Source of the DNA: Afipia massiliensis
Lineage (GTDB): Bacteria > Pseudomonadota > Alphaproteobacteria > Rhizobiales > Xanthobacteraceae
Reading direction: 5' to 3'
Length of the DNA: 64,000 nt
Assembly: GCF_014203115.1 (NCBI RefSeq)
Contig: NZ_JACHIJ010000010.1
Span: 1 to 64,000 of the forward strand
A model generated the notes under the pieces. It was not told the DNA's origin. It saw only the letters and a program-made list of their open reading frames with translations, and did no database searches. Below, piece by piece: positions 17,621 to 26,043 of the stretch (its first letter is position 1; every line of letters starts with the position of its first letter). The position numbers and the translations under genes were made by a program.

Positions 17621-18667
17621 ATGCGCCTGATTCTGCCCTTACCCGGAAATGAGACCTTCGCCCGTCATCTGGCAGAAACCGGAGGATGGGAGCTTGGTGA
17701 GATCGAGACGCGCCGCTTTCCTGACGGCGAAACCTATGTGCGGATTCTGTCCGATGTCGCGGACCGACGCGTCGATCTTGTCTGCACACAGGCACGACCG
17801 GACGACGGGTTTCTGCGTCTCGTCTTCGCAGCCGATGCGGCCCGGTCGCTCGGCGCGCGCGAGGTCACGCTCGTCGCGCCTTACCTCGCCTATATGCGGC
17901 AAGATCGTCGCTTTCTGACTGGCGAAGCGGTGACGTCAAAGACCTTCGCCCGCCTCGTGTCCTCGACCTTCGACCGACTGGTGACGGTCGACCCGCACCT
18001 CCACCGCTATCCCGCTCTTTCCGCGCTCTACACGATCCCAACAGAGACGCTTCATGCCGCGCCGCTTCTCGCCGACTGGATCGCGGCGGAGGTGGAGAAG
18101 CCTCTCGTCATCGGGCCGGACGAAGAAAGCGAGCAGTGGGTTTCGGCCATTGCAGAGCGCATTGGTGCTCCCCATGCCGTCCTACACAAGATTAGGCACG
18201 GCGACCGCAGCGTCGACGTCGAACTCCCTGATCTCTTGCAATGGAGCGGCCTCCGGCCGGTCCTCGTCGACGACATCGCGTCCTCCGGCCACACGCTCAT
18301 TGAAGCCGCCCGCAAGCTCCCCCTCCAAGGATTCTCGCGGCCCGTCTGCGTCGTCGTCCATGGAGTCTTCGCCGAGGATTCCTATGAGCGCTTGTTGGCC
18401 GTCGCCGACAGGATCGTTTCGAGTGATTCCGTCCAACATGTGAGCAACGCCATCCGTCTCGCGCCCCTGATCGCCACGTCCATCTCGGCCGCCGAGAAGG
18501 TTTCGGAGTATCTTGTCCGGCACAGGCGGCCGCCCGAACCGCTCGATAAAGTCGAACGCGCAGGCATCGACTCCTTTCCAGCCAGCGATCCGCCACCCTG
18601 GACAAGCGGCGTCGGTTCAACACAGAGACGGACCCCACGACAAGGAAAAGGTGATAGCGCAACATGA
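17621..18667 (+). CDS. prs: Ribose-phosphate pyrophosphokinase family protein
   Basis: A 348-residue PRPP synthetase relative (ribose 5-phosphate + ATP gives PRPP + AMP). Visible motifs are RRFPDGETYVRI, the ATP/metal-binding VDPHLHRYPAL (family DLH replaced by DPH, as in archaeal-type enzymes), and PRPP-binding VLVDDIASSGHT. The enzyme body ends near residue 300. A Pro/Ser/Thr-rich tail with SFPASDPPPW follows and is not part of the usual fold. The stop overlaps the next start (ATGA). A frameshifted copy lies at 46454-47354. Confidence 0.88.
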   Translation: MRLILPLPGNETFARHLAETGGWELGEIETRRFPDGETYVRILSDVADRRVDLVCTQARPDDGFLRLVFAADAARSLGAREVTLVAPYLAYMRQDRRFLTGEAVTSKTFARLVSSTFDRLVTVDPHLHRYPALSALYTIPTETLHAAPLLADWIAAEVEKPLVIGPDEESEQWVSAIAERIGAPHAVLHKIRHGDRSVDVELPDLLQWSGLRPVLVDDIASSGHTLIEAARKLPLQGFSRPVCVVVHGVFAEDSYERLLAVADRIVSSDSVQHVSNAIRLAPLIATSISAAEKVSEYLVRHRRPPEPLDKVERAGIDSFPASDPPPWTSGVGSTQRRTPRQGKGDSAT

Positions 18668-21033
18668 GTGAAACGACATCGGACGCATTCGCGATCTGGC
18701 GGAAGGGCTACGGACCCATCAAGCACAGCGCCGAGACGGTCCAGCGTGTTGCAGCACTCGCAGCCTCGGGACACATGGTGCCCGACAGGCTCTACCGGCT
18801 GCTCGCCGCCGCCGACCGGCTGACCTCCGCAGCGATGTGGACCGTCGTCCATATGACCTATGCCCGCCGGGTCGATCTATCCGGCACCCCATTGCCGGCC
18901 GACGCCTTCAAACCAGCGCCCGAAGGCCATACTGGCGGCTCGCTCAATATGGTTCCGGCCTTCGTCGGCTATCTCGCTGCCAACACGATCACCGCAACGA
19001 CCCGCTCTTGGCTGATGGGCCAAGGTCACTGCGTCGCCGCGATCGAAGCTGTCAATGCGCTGACCGGCGACGTCTCACTGGCGCAGAAAGGCCGCTACGA
19101 CCGGACCGAGAAGGGTCTCTCTCAGCTCGCCGCCGACTTCTATTCCTATGCGATCGATGCGAAGGGCAGCGCCGCAGTCCCGCTCGGGAGCCATGCCGGT
19201 CCCAACACGGCCGGCGCGATCTCCGAGGGCGGCTATCTTGGCTTCGCGGAGGTACAATATGTCCACATGCCGCTTCCGGGAGAAACTCTCGTTGCCTTCC
19301 TGAGCGACGGTGCTTTCGAGGAGCAGCGCGGCTCCGACTGGACGCCCCGCTGGTGGCGGGCTGAGGATTCCGGCCTTACGATTCCCATCATGATCCTCAA
19401 CGGACGCCGCATCGAGGAGCGCGCACAGATCGCCCAGCAGGGCGGTTCTGGCTGGCTCGCGGCCCATCTTCGCCACAACAGCTTCGATCCCTTTGCTATA
19501 GACGGCCGCGACCCGGCCGCCTTCGCCTTGGCGATCCTTACGGCCGAGGAGCGTCTTGAACGCTTCGCCGCCGATGCCGACCACAGCTATCCCGCGCCCA
19601 TTCCCTATGTGATCGCCGAGACGGTCAAGGGGTTCGGCTTTCCGGGCGCTGGCACCAATGCCGCGCACAACCTCCCGATCGATGGAAATCCGTCCCGAAA
19701 CGAAGGGGCGCGACGCGCGTTCAACGAGGCTTGTGCCACGCTCTTTGTGTCACCCGAAGAGATCGGTCGCGCAGTGAGCACGTTTGCCATCCACAACCAG
19801 CAAAATCGACCGCCCGAAAGCAGGCATCCACTGGCGATCCGCCGGCCGCCACCACCTCGGCTTCCCGGCCCCGAATGGACTCGCGCGGGCGAGCCGCCCG
19901 ATTGCGCCATGCACGCGCTCGATCGCTGGTTCGTGCGTGTCGTCGACGCCAATCCGGGCTTGCGGCCACGGGTCGGCAACCCCGACGAGTTGCGCTCCAA
20001 CCACATGGGCGCGACCCTCGATCGATTGCGGCATCGCGTCAACACGTCGGAACCCGGCGTAGCGGAGGCGGTGAACGGGGCCGTCATCACCGCGCTGAAC
20101 GAGGAAGCAGTGGCGGGTGCGGCGCTTGCCAACAAGGGCGGGATCAACCTGATTGTCAGCTACGAAGCTTTCGCCATGAAGATGCTCGGAGGTCTGCGCC
20201 AGGAGATCGTCTTCGCCCGGCGGCAGCGCGAGCTCGGCCAGGAACCCGGCTGGATTTCGGTCCCCCTCGTCGTAACCTCCCATACTTGGGAGAACTCCAA
20301 GAACGAGCAGTCGCACCAGGATCCGACGATCAGTGAGGCATTGCTCGGCGAAATGTCGGACACCGCCCGGGTTCTGTTTCCGGTGGATGCCAACAGCGCC
20401 ATGGCGGCGCTCCGTTCGGTCTACGAAGGGCGTGGCCAGGTAGCCTGCCTCATCGTGTCGAAGCGCGACATGCCGCACCGGCTCGATGGCGCGGCAGTAG
20501 GCCGGTTCGTGATCTTGGGCGCGGCACATATCGACGGCAATCCCGACGAAGCCGACCTGCAACTGGTGGCGATTGGAGCCTATCAGCTTGAGGAGGCGCT
20601 CAAGGCGTCGCGACGCCTCTCGGCGCGTGGCCTCAAAGCCCTTGTGACGGCAATGGCGGAGCCGGGTCGCTTCCGTGCGCCGCGCGATTCGATTGAGGCC
20701 GCCTTCACTGCGAGCGACAAGGATCTTGCCGCGTTGTTTCCCCCGCAGCTTCCCCGCGTGATCGTCACCCATACGCGGCCCGAGCCGATGCTCGGCCTGT
20801 TGCGCCGGCTGGACGGCGGGCCAACACGGACGGTCGCGCGTGGTTACATCAGCCGCGGCGGCACGCTCGATGCCGCCGGCATGCTGTTCGCCAATCGCTG
20901 CTCCTGGGCCCATCTGATCGATGCAGCGGCCCCGCTTGCCGGTTGGTCGCGCGACGAATTGCTCACGCCCGCCGAACGCGACGCCATCGACGGACGGGGC
21001 GACCCGGCCGACCTTTTCCAACCCTCGATCTGA
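18664..21033 (+). CDS. Divergent phosphoketolase-family (XFP) thiamine diphosphate enzyme
   Basis: At 789 residues it has the length of phosphoketolases, which split xylulose 5-phosphate or fructose 6-phosphate with phosphate into acetyl-phosphate plus an aldose phosphate. The family architecture is visible: SWLMGQGHCVAAIEAVN in place of the GPGHGGP loop, LGSHAGPNTAGAISEGG, a cofactor-binding LSDGAFEEQRGSDW to IMILNGRRI, and the C-terminal VTSHTWENSKNEQSHQDP. The GDGEAETGP cofactor loop of true phosphoketolases is replaced by SDGAFEEQRG, so the substrate may differ. It is translationally coupled to prs and lies eight bases before the nuclease gene. Confidence 0.8.
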   Translation: MSETTSDAFAIWRKGYGPIKHSAETVQRVAALAASGHMVPDRLYRLLAAADRLTSAAMWTVVHMTYARRVDLSGTPLPADAFKPAPEGHTGGSLNMVPAFVGYLAANTITATTRSWLMGQGHCVAAIEAVNALTGDVSLAQKGRYDRTEKGLSQLAADFYSYAIDAKGSAAVPLGSHAGPNTAGAISEGGYLGFAEVQYVHMPLPGETLVAFLSDGAFEEQRGSDWTPRWWRAEDSGLTIPIMILNGRRIEERAQIAQQGGSGWLAAHLRHNSFDPFAIDGRDPAAFALAILTAEERLERFAADADHSYPAPIPYVIAETVKGFGFPGAGTNAAHNLPIDGNPSRNEGARRAFNEACATLFVSPEEIGRAVSTFAIHNQQNRPPESRHPLAIRRPPPPRLPGPEWTRAGEPPDCAMHALDRWFVRVVDANPGLRPRVGNPDELRSNHMGATLDRLRHRVNTSEPGVAEAVNGAVITALNEEAVAGAALANKGGINLIVSYEAFAMKMLGGLRQEIVFARRQRELGQEPGWISVPLVVTSHTWENSKNEQSHQDPTISEALLGEMSDTARVLFPVDANSAMAALRSVYEGRGQVACLIVSKRDMPHRLDGAAVGRFVILGAAHIDGNPDEADLQLVAIGAYQLEEALKASRRLSARGLKALVTAMAEPGRFRAPRDSIEAAFTASDKDLAALFPPQLPRVIVTHTRPEPMLGLLRRLDGGPTRTVARGYISRGGTLDAAGMLFANRCSWAHLIDAAAPLAGWSRDELLTPAERDAIDGRGDPADLFQPSI

Positions 21034-21041
21034 AAGCCATC

Positions 21042-22400
21042 ATGCTCACACTCACCTCACTCGGCGGTGCAGGAACCGTTACCGGCTCGAAACATCTTCT
21101 CTCTCACGGCGGAAAGCACATTCTGATCGACTGCGGCCTATTCCAGGGCCTGAAGAACTTGCGCGAGCTGAACTGGGCACCATTGCCGGTCGAGCCTTCC
21201 AGCATCGATGCCGTCGTCTTGACCCACGCCCATCTCGACCATTCCGGCTATCTGCCGAAGCTGGTGCGCGACGGCTTTCGCGGCCGCATCTTCGCCACCG
21301 CGGCCACCCGCGACGTGGCCGAACTGATCCTCAAGGACAGCGGTTATCTTCAGGAGAAGGATGCAGAATACGCCAACCGCAAGGAATTCTCGAAACATAA
21401 GCCGGCCTTGCCGCTCTACGGCGTGCGCGATGCGGAACGGGCGCTTGAGTTCTTTTCGCCCGTTCCCTTCGGTGAGATCGTTCAGCTCCCGGGCGGCGCG
21501 ATGCTAACATTCCGTCATGCCGGGCACATCCTGGGCGCCGCAACCGCCGACATCGAATGGGCCGGCCGCCGCGTTGCCTTCTCCGGCGATCTCGGACGCT
21601 ACGACGATCCGGTGATGCCCGATCCCGAGCCAGTTTCGGAAGCCGACTTCATTGTCATCGAATCCACCTACGGCAATCGCATTCACGAACCGGGCGACAC
21701 CACCGAGGTTCTCGGCGCGGTGATCGAGCGCACAGTCCACCGCGGCGGCACCGTCGTTATCCCAGCCTTCGCCGTCGGCCGCGCACAGTCGCTGCTCTAT
21801 CATCTGTGGAAACTGAAGACCGCCGGCAGGCAGTTGAACATTCCGATCTATCTTGACAGCCCCATGGCGATCGACGCGACCGACTTGCTTCATGCGCACC
21901 GTGCTGATCACCGCCTCACGCCGGAAGTCTGCGGCGCGATCTGCGGAATCGCGACTTACACGAGAGACGTCGAAAGTTCCAAGGCGATCACCACCAGCCG
22001 CTATCCCAAGGTGGTGATCTCGGCGAGCGGCATGGCGACCGGCGGCCGCGTGCTCCATCATCTGAAGGCATTCGCGCCTGATCACAAAAACACGGTCCTG
22101 TTCTCCGGTTTCCAAGCCGCCGGGACGCGAGGGCGAGCGATGTTACAGGGTGCTAGGGAGATCAGGATCCACGGCGAATGGATTCCCGTTCGGGCGGAGG
22201 TTGACGATCTGGCGATGCTCTCGGCTCATGCCGACGCCAACGAGCTGATACGCTGGCTCTCGGGCTTCCGTCACGGACCCTCGCGTGTCTTCATCGTGCA
22301 TGGCGAGCCCGAAGCGGCTGAGGCGCTGCGCGTTCGCATCGACAAGGATCTCGGATGGAACGCGACCGTTCCCCGTCAGGATCAGGCGTTCGATCTATGA
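21042..22400 (+). CDS. Metallo-beta-lactamase/beta-CASP RNA-processing nuclease family protein
   Basis: From ATG 21042 (MLTLTSLGGAGTVTGSKH) the protein has 452 residues. Zinc-binding motifs are THAHLDHSGYLP, the GHILGAA His and FSGDLGRYDD. The beta-CASP inserts are FAVGRAQSLLYHL, LDSPMAIDATDLL and SASGMATGGRVLHHL, followed by SAHADANEL. Such proteins (CPSF-73/Ysh1-type, RNase J relatives) cut or trim RNA. All metal ligands appear present. Its stop overlaps the start of the phosphorylase (ATGA). A truncated copy lies at 43698-44941. Confidence 0.88.
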   Translation: MLTLTSLGGAGTVTGSKHLLSHGGKHILIDCGLFQGLKNLRELNWAPLPVEPSSIDAVVLTHAHLDHSGYLPKLVRDGFRGRIFATAATRDVAELILKDSGYLQEKDAEYANRKEFSKHKPALPLYGVRDAERALEFFSPVPFGEIVQLPGGAMLTFRHAGHILGAATADIEWAGRRVAFSGDLGRYDDPVMPDPEPVSEADFIVIESTYGNRIHEPGDTTEVLGAVIERTVHRGGTVVIPAFAVGRAQSLLYHLWKLKTAGRQLNIPIYLDSPMAIDATDLLHAHRADHRLTPEVCGAICGIATYTRDVESSKAITTSRYPKVVISASGMATGGRVLHHLKAFAPDHKNTVLFSGFQAAGTRGRAMLQGAREIRIHGEWIPVRAEVDDLAMLSAHADANELIRWLSGFRHGPSRVFIVHGEPEAAEALRVRIDKDLGWNATVPRQDQAFDL

Positions 22401-23929
22401 TCCCAGTCCAGGAGCCGACCGACGCAGTCGCACAACCGACGCTCCGCGCCAAGCGTCTTGGCCTCCACACCCAGCATCAGGCAGTGGTCATCATGCGCAC
22501 AGACTGCCATGTCTGTCGTTCGGAGGGTCTTGCCGCGCGCTCGCAGGTCCTCGTTTCGACGGGCAATCGGGAGGTGCAGGCAACCCTCTTTCAAATAGAG
22601 GGCGGCGAATTGATCGGACTCGACGAGATCGCGCTTTCGGAGACCGCCTGGACCATCCTCGGCGTTGCAGACGGCGAGGCCGTCAAAGTCACACATGCCC
22701 CCGCGATCGAATCGTTGGCAAGCGTCCGCCGACGTATCTACGGCAACCGCCTCGACGCATCCGCCTTTGCGGCGATCGTCAATGACGTCGTCGCCGGCCG
22801 ATACACCGACGTGCATCTTGCCGCTTTCCTGACGGCGAGCGCTGCGCTGCCTCTGGATGAAGAGGAGACCGCCGACCTGACCGGTGCGATGGTCGAGGTC
22901 GGCGACCGTATGCGCTGGGATGCCCCGATCGTCGTCGACAAGCACTGCATCGGCGGCCTGCCGGGCAATCGCACCACGCCGATCGTTGTCGCGATCGTCG
23001 CGTCGCATGGCCTTATCATGCCCAAGACCTCTTCGCGCGCGATAACATCGCCGGCAGGCACGGCCGACACGATGGAGACGCTTGCTCCGGTCGACCTCGA
23101 CATTGCGACACTCAGGCGTGTGGTGGAGGCCGAAGGTGGCTGCATCGCCTGGGGTGGCGCGGTGCATCTTAGTCCCGCCGACGACATTTTCTTGCGCGTC
23201 GAGCGCGAGCTCGACGTCGATACGGAAGGCCAGCTCATCGCGTCCGTGCTGTCGAAGAAAATTTCCGCTGGCTCGACCCATGTGGTGATCGACATTCCCG
23301 TCGGCGCGACCGCAAAAGTCCGCAGCGAGGAGGTCGCCAGTCACCTTGCCGAGCGCATCGGCGCGGTCGCGGCGCGCTTCGGCCTGACCGCGACATGTCT
23401 CCAGACCGATGGTTCGCAGCCGGTCGGCCGGGGCATCGGGCCGGCCCTCGAGGCTTTCGACGTCCTGGCTGTTCTTCAAAATGCCAGTGGTGCGCCGGAC
23501 GACCTCAGGAGGCGCGCGGCGACGCTTGCGGGCGCAGCGCTCGAAATCGGCGGGAAAGCCCGAAGGGGTGAAGGGACTCGGTTGGCGCTCGAAACGCTCG
23601 CCGAAGGGCGGGCCTGGGCGAAGTTCGAGGCCATCTGTGAGGCGCAGGGCGGGATGCGTACACCCCCGACTGCGTCCAACGTCCATCCGGTTGTGGCGCC
23701 GCATGCAGGACGTATCGTCCATATCGACAACCGAAAGCTCGCCCGGCTCGCCAAACTCGCCGGAGCGCCCGAGGCCAAGGCTGCCGGCGTTCGCATGAAC
23801 GTGCGGCTGGGCCACGAGATTGATAAGGGCCAGCCAATGCTTCATGTCCATGCCGAGACGCGCGGCGAACTCGCCTATGCTCTCGAATATGCTTCCCGGG
23901 CCGACGATATCGTCAAGGTCGAACCATGA
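22397..23929 (+). CDS. deoA: AMP phosphorylase / thymidine phosphorylase family protein
   Basis: A 510-residue protein similar to archaeal AMP phosphorylase (NMP + phosphate gives ribose 1,5-bisphosphate + base) rather than the ~440-residue bacterial DeoA. An N-terminal beta domain of about 90 residues (KRLGLHTQHQAVVIMRTD, CHVCRSEGL) precedes the fold. The family signature is [18 protein letters not shown], with KHCIGGLPGNRTTPI before it and AIDNRK-type C-terminal lysines (IDNRKLARLAKLAGAPEAK). It is coupled to the nuclease gene. Archaeal-type substrate use is inference; pyrimidine nucleoside phosphorolysis is the alternative. Confidence 0.82.
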   Translation: MIPVQEPTDAVAQPTLRAKRLGLHTQHQAVVIMRTDCHVCRSEGLAARSQVLVSTGNREVQATLFQIEGGELIGLDEIALSETAWTILGVADGEAVKVTHAPAIESLASVRRRIYGNRLDASAFAAIVNDVVAGRYTDVHLAAFLTASAALPLDEEETADLTGAMVEVGDRMRWDAPIVVDKHCIGGLPGNRTTPIVVAIVASHGLIMPKTSSRAITSPAGTADTMETLAPVDLDIATLRRVVEAEGGCIAWGGAVHLSPADDIFLRVERELDVDTEGQLIASVLSKKISAGSTHVVIDIPVGATAKVRSEEVASHLAERIGAVAARFGLTATCLQTDGSQPVGRGIGPALEAFDVLAVLQNASGAPDDLRRRAATLAGAALEIGGKARRGEGTRLALETLAEGRAWAKFEAICEAQGGMRTPPTASNVHPVVAPHAGRIVHIDNRKLARLAKLAGAPEAKAAGVRMNVRLGHEIDKGQPMLHVHAETRGELAYALEYASRADDIVKVEP

Positions 23930-24027
23930 GGCGATCATGGGGCGGGTTCAATCGTATCGTTCTCGCCCACGTCGCGGCAGCGCTTTGGGATCATTTCTAT
24001 CGGTGCGACAAGGTGCTGCTCAGATGA
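23926..24027 (+). CDS. Possible translationally coupled 33-residue ORF
   Basis: ATG 23926 overlaps the stop of the phosphorylase gene (ATGA), as at the other joints of this operon. The product begins MRRSWGGFNRIVLAHVAAAL and ends before 24028. It has an amphipathic central helix and no recognisable family. Coupling is the only support. Confidence 0.25.
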   Translation: MRRSWGGFNRIVLAHVAAALWDHFYRCDKVLLR

Positions 24028-24087
24028 ACAGGCGGCCGTCATGATCAGGTACGCTGATGACGTGACTTATCCATTACGGGCCAGGCC

Positions 24088-25374
24088 ATGGATTCCTTGA
24101 TCCTGCAGCTGGGTCTGGCACTTGCAATCGGCTTGCTCGTCGGCCTGGAGCGTGGATGGCGCGAACGCGAAACACCGGATGGCGGGCGCGCGGCGGGCAT
24201 CCGAACATACGGAATTTCCGGACTGCTCGGCGGCGTGGTGGCGGCTCTTAGCGCCAGCCTTGATGCCCCCTCCATCCTGATCGCCGGCTTTCTCGCCTTC
24301 ACCGCGGTCTTCGCATGGTACAAGGCGCGCGAATCCCTCCACGACGAGGATTACAGCGTGACCGGCATCATTGCCGGGCTTGGCGTGTTCGCTTTGGGTG
24401 CGCTTGCCGTCGTCGGAGACCAACGCGCTGCCGCCGCTGGTGGGACTGCGCTCGCTACCGTTCTCGCCAGTCGCGATCTTCTGCACGGGCTTCTCAGGCG
24501 GATTTCCTGGATCGAGCTTCGCTCGGCTCTGGTGCTCGCCGTGATGACGGCGATCATCCTGCCGCTGCTGCCCGCTCGAGCCGTCGATCCCTGGGGCGGC
24601 TTCAATCCTCAGCAGGTGTGGCTCTTCACTGTGTTGACGGCGGCGATCTCCTTTCTCGGCTACATCGCAGTCCGGGCGCTCGGCACGACCCGTGGCGCTC
24701 TGGTCAGTGGTCTCGCTGGGGCCGTCATCTCGTCCACCGCCGTAACGTTGGCGCTGGCGCGAACTGCCAAGACCGGAACGTATCCTTGGCCGCTGGCAGG
24801 TGCCGCGATCCTCGCTGCGGGCGTATCCGTGATGCGAGTCACCGCAATCGTCGCCATCGTCGCGCCGTCGGTGCTAGGAGTCGCGGGCTTGGCCATTCTT
24901 GCCGCAATCGGCGGTTTCGCGGCCTGCGGCATTCTCCTCTTGCTGTCGCGCCACACTATTTCGGGTGAAGCTGCGCAACCGCCGCGCAACCCCTTCGAGG
25001 TGGGGCCGCTGATCCTGTTTGCAGCGCTCTTCGCGGTCGTCTCCACCGTGAGCGCGGCCCTTTCGGTCGGAAGCAGCAGCGGGATGGTGGCGACCTCCGC
25101 CATCTCGGGAATGTTCGACGTCGACGTGGCGGTGCTCAGCGCGTTGCGGTTGCTCGGACAACCCGCAACCATGGAGGCGGTCGGACACGCCGTGCTTCTG
25201 GCGCTCGCCACGAATGCCATTGGCCGCCTGACCGTCGCCGCCGTTGCGGGGCCGGTTCGCTTCTGGCTCCCGCTGGCGGGCGCCACCGTGGTGGCCATAG
25301 CGCTCGGCTACGCCGCCTTTGCGACGCTGCCGCATTTCGAGTGGCCGGGTCCGTCAGCCGTGACCGGGTCTTGA
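24088..25374 (+). CDS. MgtC/SapB-like membrane protein with DUF4010 domain
   Basis: A 428-residue membrane protein with about eleven hydrophobic segments. The N-terminal MgtC-like block has LALAIGLLVGLERGWRERE and GGRAAGIRTYGISGLLGG. The C-terminal half is DUF4010-like (ALVSGLAGAVISSTAVTLAL, GMVATSAISGMFDVDVAVLS). MgtC relatives affect magnesium homeostasis and ATP synthase activity; the function of the fused form is not known. It is the last gene of the plus-strand operon, 61 bases after the small ORF. Confidence 0.8.
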   Translation: MDSLILQLGLALAIGLLVGLERGWRERETPDGGRAAGIRTYGISGLLGGVVAALSASLDAPSILIAGFLAFTAVFAWYKARESLHDEDYSVTGIIAGLGVFALGALAVVGDQRAAAAGGTALATVLASRDLLHGLLRRISWIELRSALVLAVMTAIILPLLPARAVDPWGGFNPQQVWLFTVLTAAISFLGYIAVRALGTTRGALVSGLAGAVISSTAVTLALARTAKTGTYPWPLAGAAILAAGVSVMRVTAIVAIVAPSVLGVAGLAILAAIGGFAACGILLLLSRHTISGEAAQPPRNPFEVGPLILFAALFAVVSTVSAALSVGSSSGMVATSAISGMFDVDVAVLSALRLLGQPATMEAVGHAVLLALATNAIGRLTVAAVAGPVRFWLPLAGATVVAIALGYAAFATLPHFEWPGPSAVTGS

Positions 25375-25469
25375 ATGGACGACGCGCGGGCATATTCCGT
25401 CGCCCTGCACACGGGCGGCCACTTTGCCGAGGAGGGAGCTCCGTGCCTGAAGCCGCGGCCGAATTCCCC

Positions 25470-25596
25470 TCGTCTGCTCGATCTCATGTTGTTCGGACGG
25501 GATGATCTGAGAGCACAGGTCGGTGATCTCGGCATCGTTGAGCTCGGCTTCACGGCACATCGGGATGGCTCCGGAATGGTGTGCGGCTCCCAGCAT
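25470..25596 (-). pseudogene. DUF305-type metal-related protein, C-terminal fragment
   Basis: The reverse strand reads AAHHSGAIPMCREAELNDAE and ITDLCSQIIPSEQHEIEQ. This is the second half of a DUF305 four-helix protein (HHxGAIxMC..., LC..I..SQ..EI), often found in copper-resistance clusters. The N-terminal signal peptide and first helices are missing, and the downstream part is unrelated. Confidence 0.55.
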
Positions 25597-25679
25597 CTCC
25601 GCTCCGACAACGCACCACAGCGCCGGTCCGCTTCATGCCAACGGACCAGCGCCTATCCTTGTCCCGGGAGAAGAGAGCG

Positions 25680-25883
25680 TCAGCCGGGTTGAACCTCCGC
25701 AGGATAGCCTGCGGATCTGAGCACCGCGCTGATTTGTTCGACGCCTGCCCTGCTCTCCAGTCTCACGATCTTCAGTGCCTGATCGACGTCAATCCTGGCG
25801 TCGGCGTCGATGCTCTTAAGGGCTTTGGTGACGGTTGCAGCGCAGCCGCCGCAGTTCATGTTGGAGATTTTCAAATAGACCAT
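25680..25883 (-). CDS. copZ: CopZ-like copper chaperone (heavy-metal-associated domain)
   Basis: A 67-residue single HMA domain. The metal site is MNCGGCAATV near the N-terminus (M-x-C-x2-C), with the usual beta-alpha-beta-beta-alpha-beta length and the conserved late GYPAEV. It delivers Cu(I) in the cytoplasm to the CopA ATPase. It is divergent from the copA remnant at 26044, and each side has its own CueR-type promoter. The gene looks intact although its natural partner is broken. Confidence 0.88.
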   Translation of the reverse strand: MVYLKISNMNCGGCAATVTKALKSIDADARIDVDQALKIVRLESRAGVEQISAVLRSAGYPAEVQPG

Positions 25884-25914
25884 GGCACTCTCCTTGATTT
25901 GTCTTGCATGAGTG

Positions 25915-25945
25915 AAGGTGGGGCTTCCAACAATGGGAGGGTCAA
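25915..25945 (-). promoter_or_regulatory. CueR-type MerR-family promoter driving copZ
   Basis: On the reverse strand TTGACC (-35) is followed by a 19-base spacer, CTCCCATTGTTGGAAGCCC, and CACCTT (-10). The overlong spacer with a CTCCC...GGAAG dyad is typical of promoters twisted open by CueR/MerR proteins on Cu(I) binding. Confidence 0.65.
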
Positions 25946-25980
25946 TAGGTCTGCCCGCCGAAAAATTGCACCAATCGGCG

Positions 25981-26011
25981 TTGACCTTCCCATTGTTGGA
26001 AGCACCATGTT
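25981..26011 (+). promoter_or_regulatory. CueR-type MerR-family promoter driving the copA remnant
   Basis: TTGACC (25981-25986), a 19-base spacer TTCCCATTGTTGGAAGCAC and CATGTT (-10) mirror the copZ promoter 36 bases away. The start codon follows 33 bases later. No cueR gene is seen in this window, so regulation would come from elsewhere. Confidence 0.7.
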
Positions 26012-26043
26012 TGCGGTCAGCAGTGATTCAAGGAGCTGACGAC

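Noticed and set aside
19750-21021. Long reverse-strand open frame of 423 residues
   Set aside because: It lies wholly antisense to the phosphoketolase-like gene in GC-rich sequence and has no protein-like features.
22382-23938. Reverse-strand open frame of 518 residues
   Set aside because: It is a shadow of the phosphorylase gene caused by GC-rich third positions; no domain is visible.
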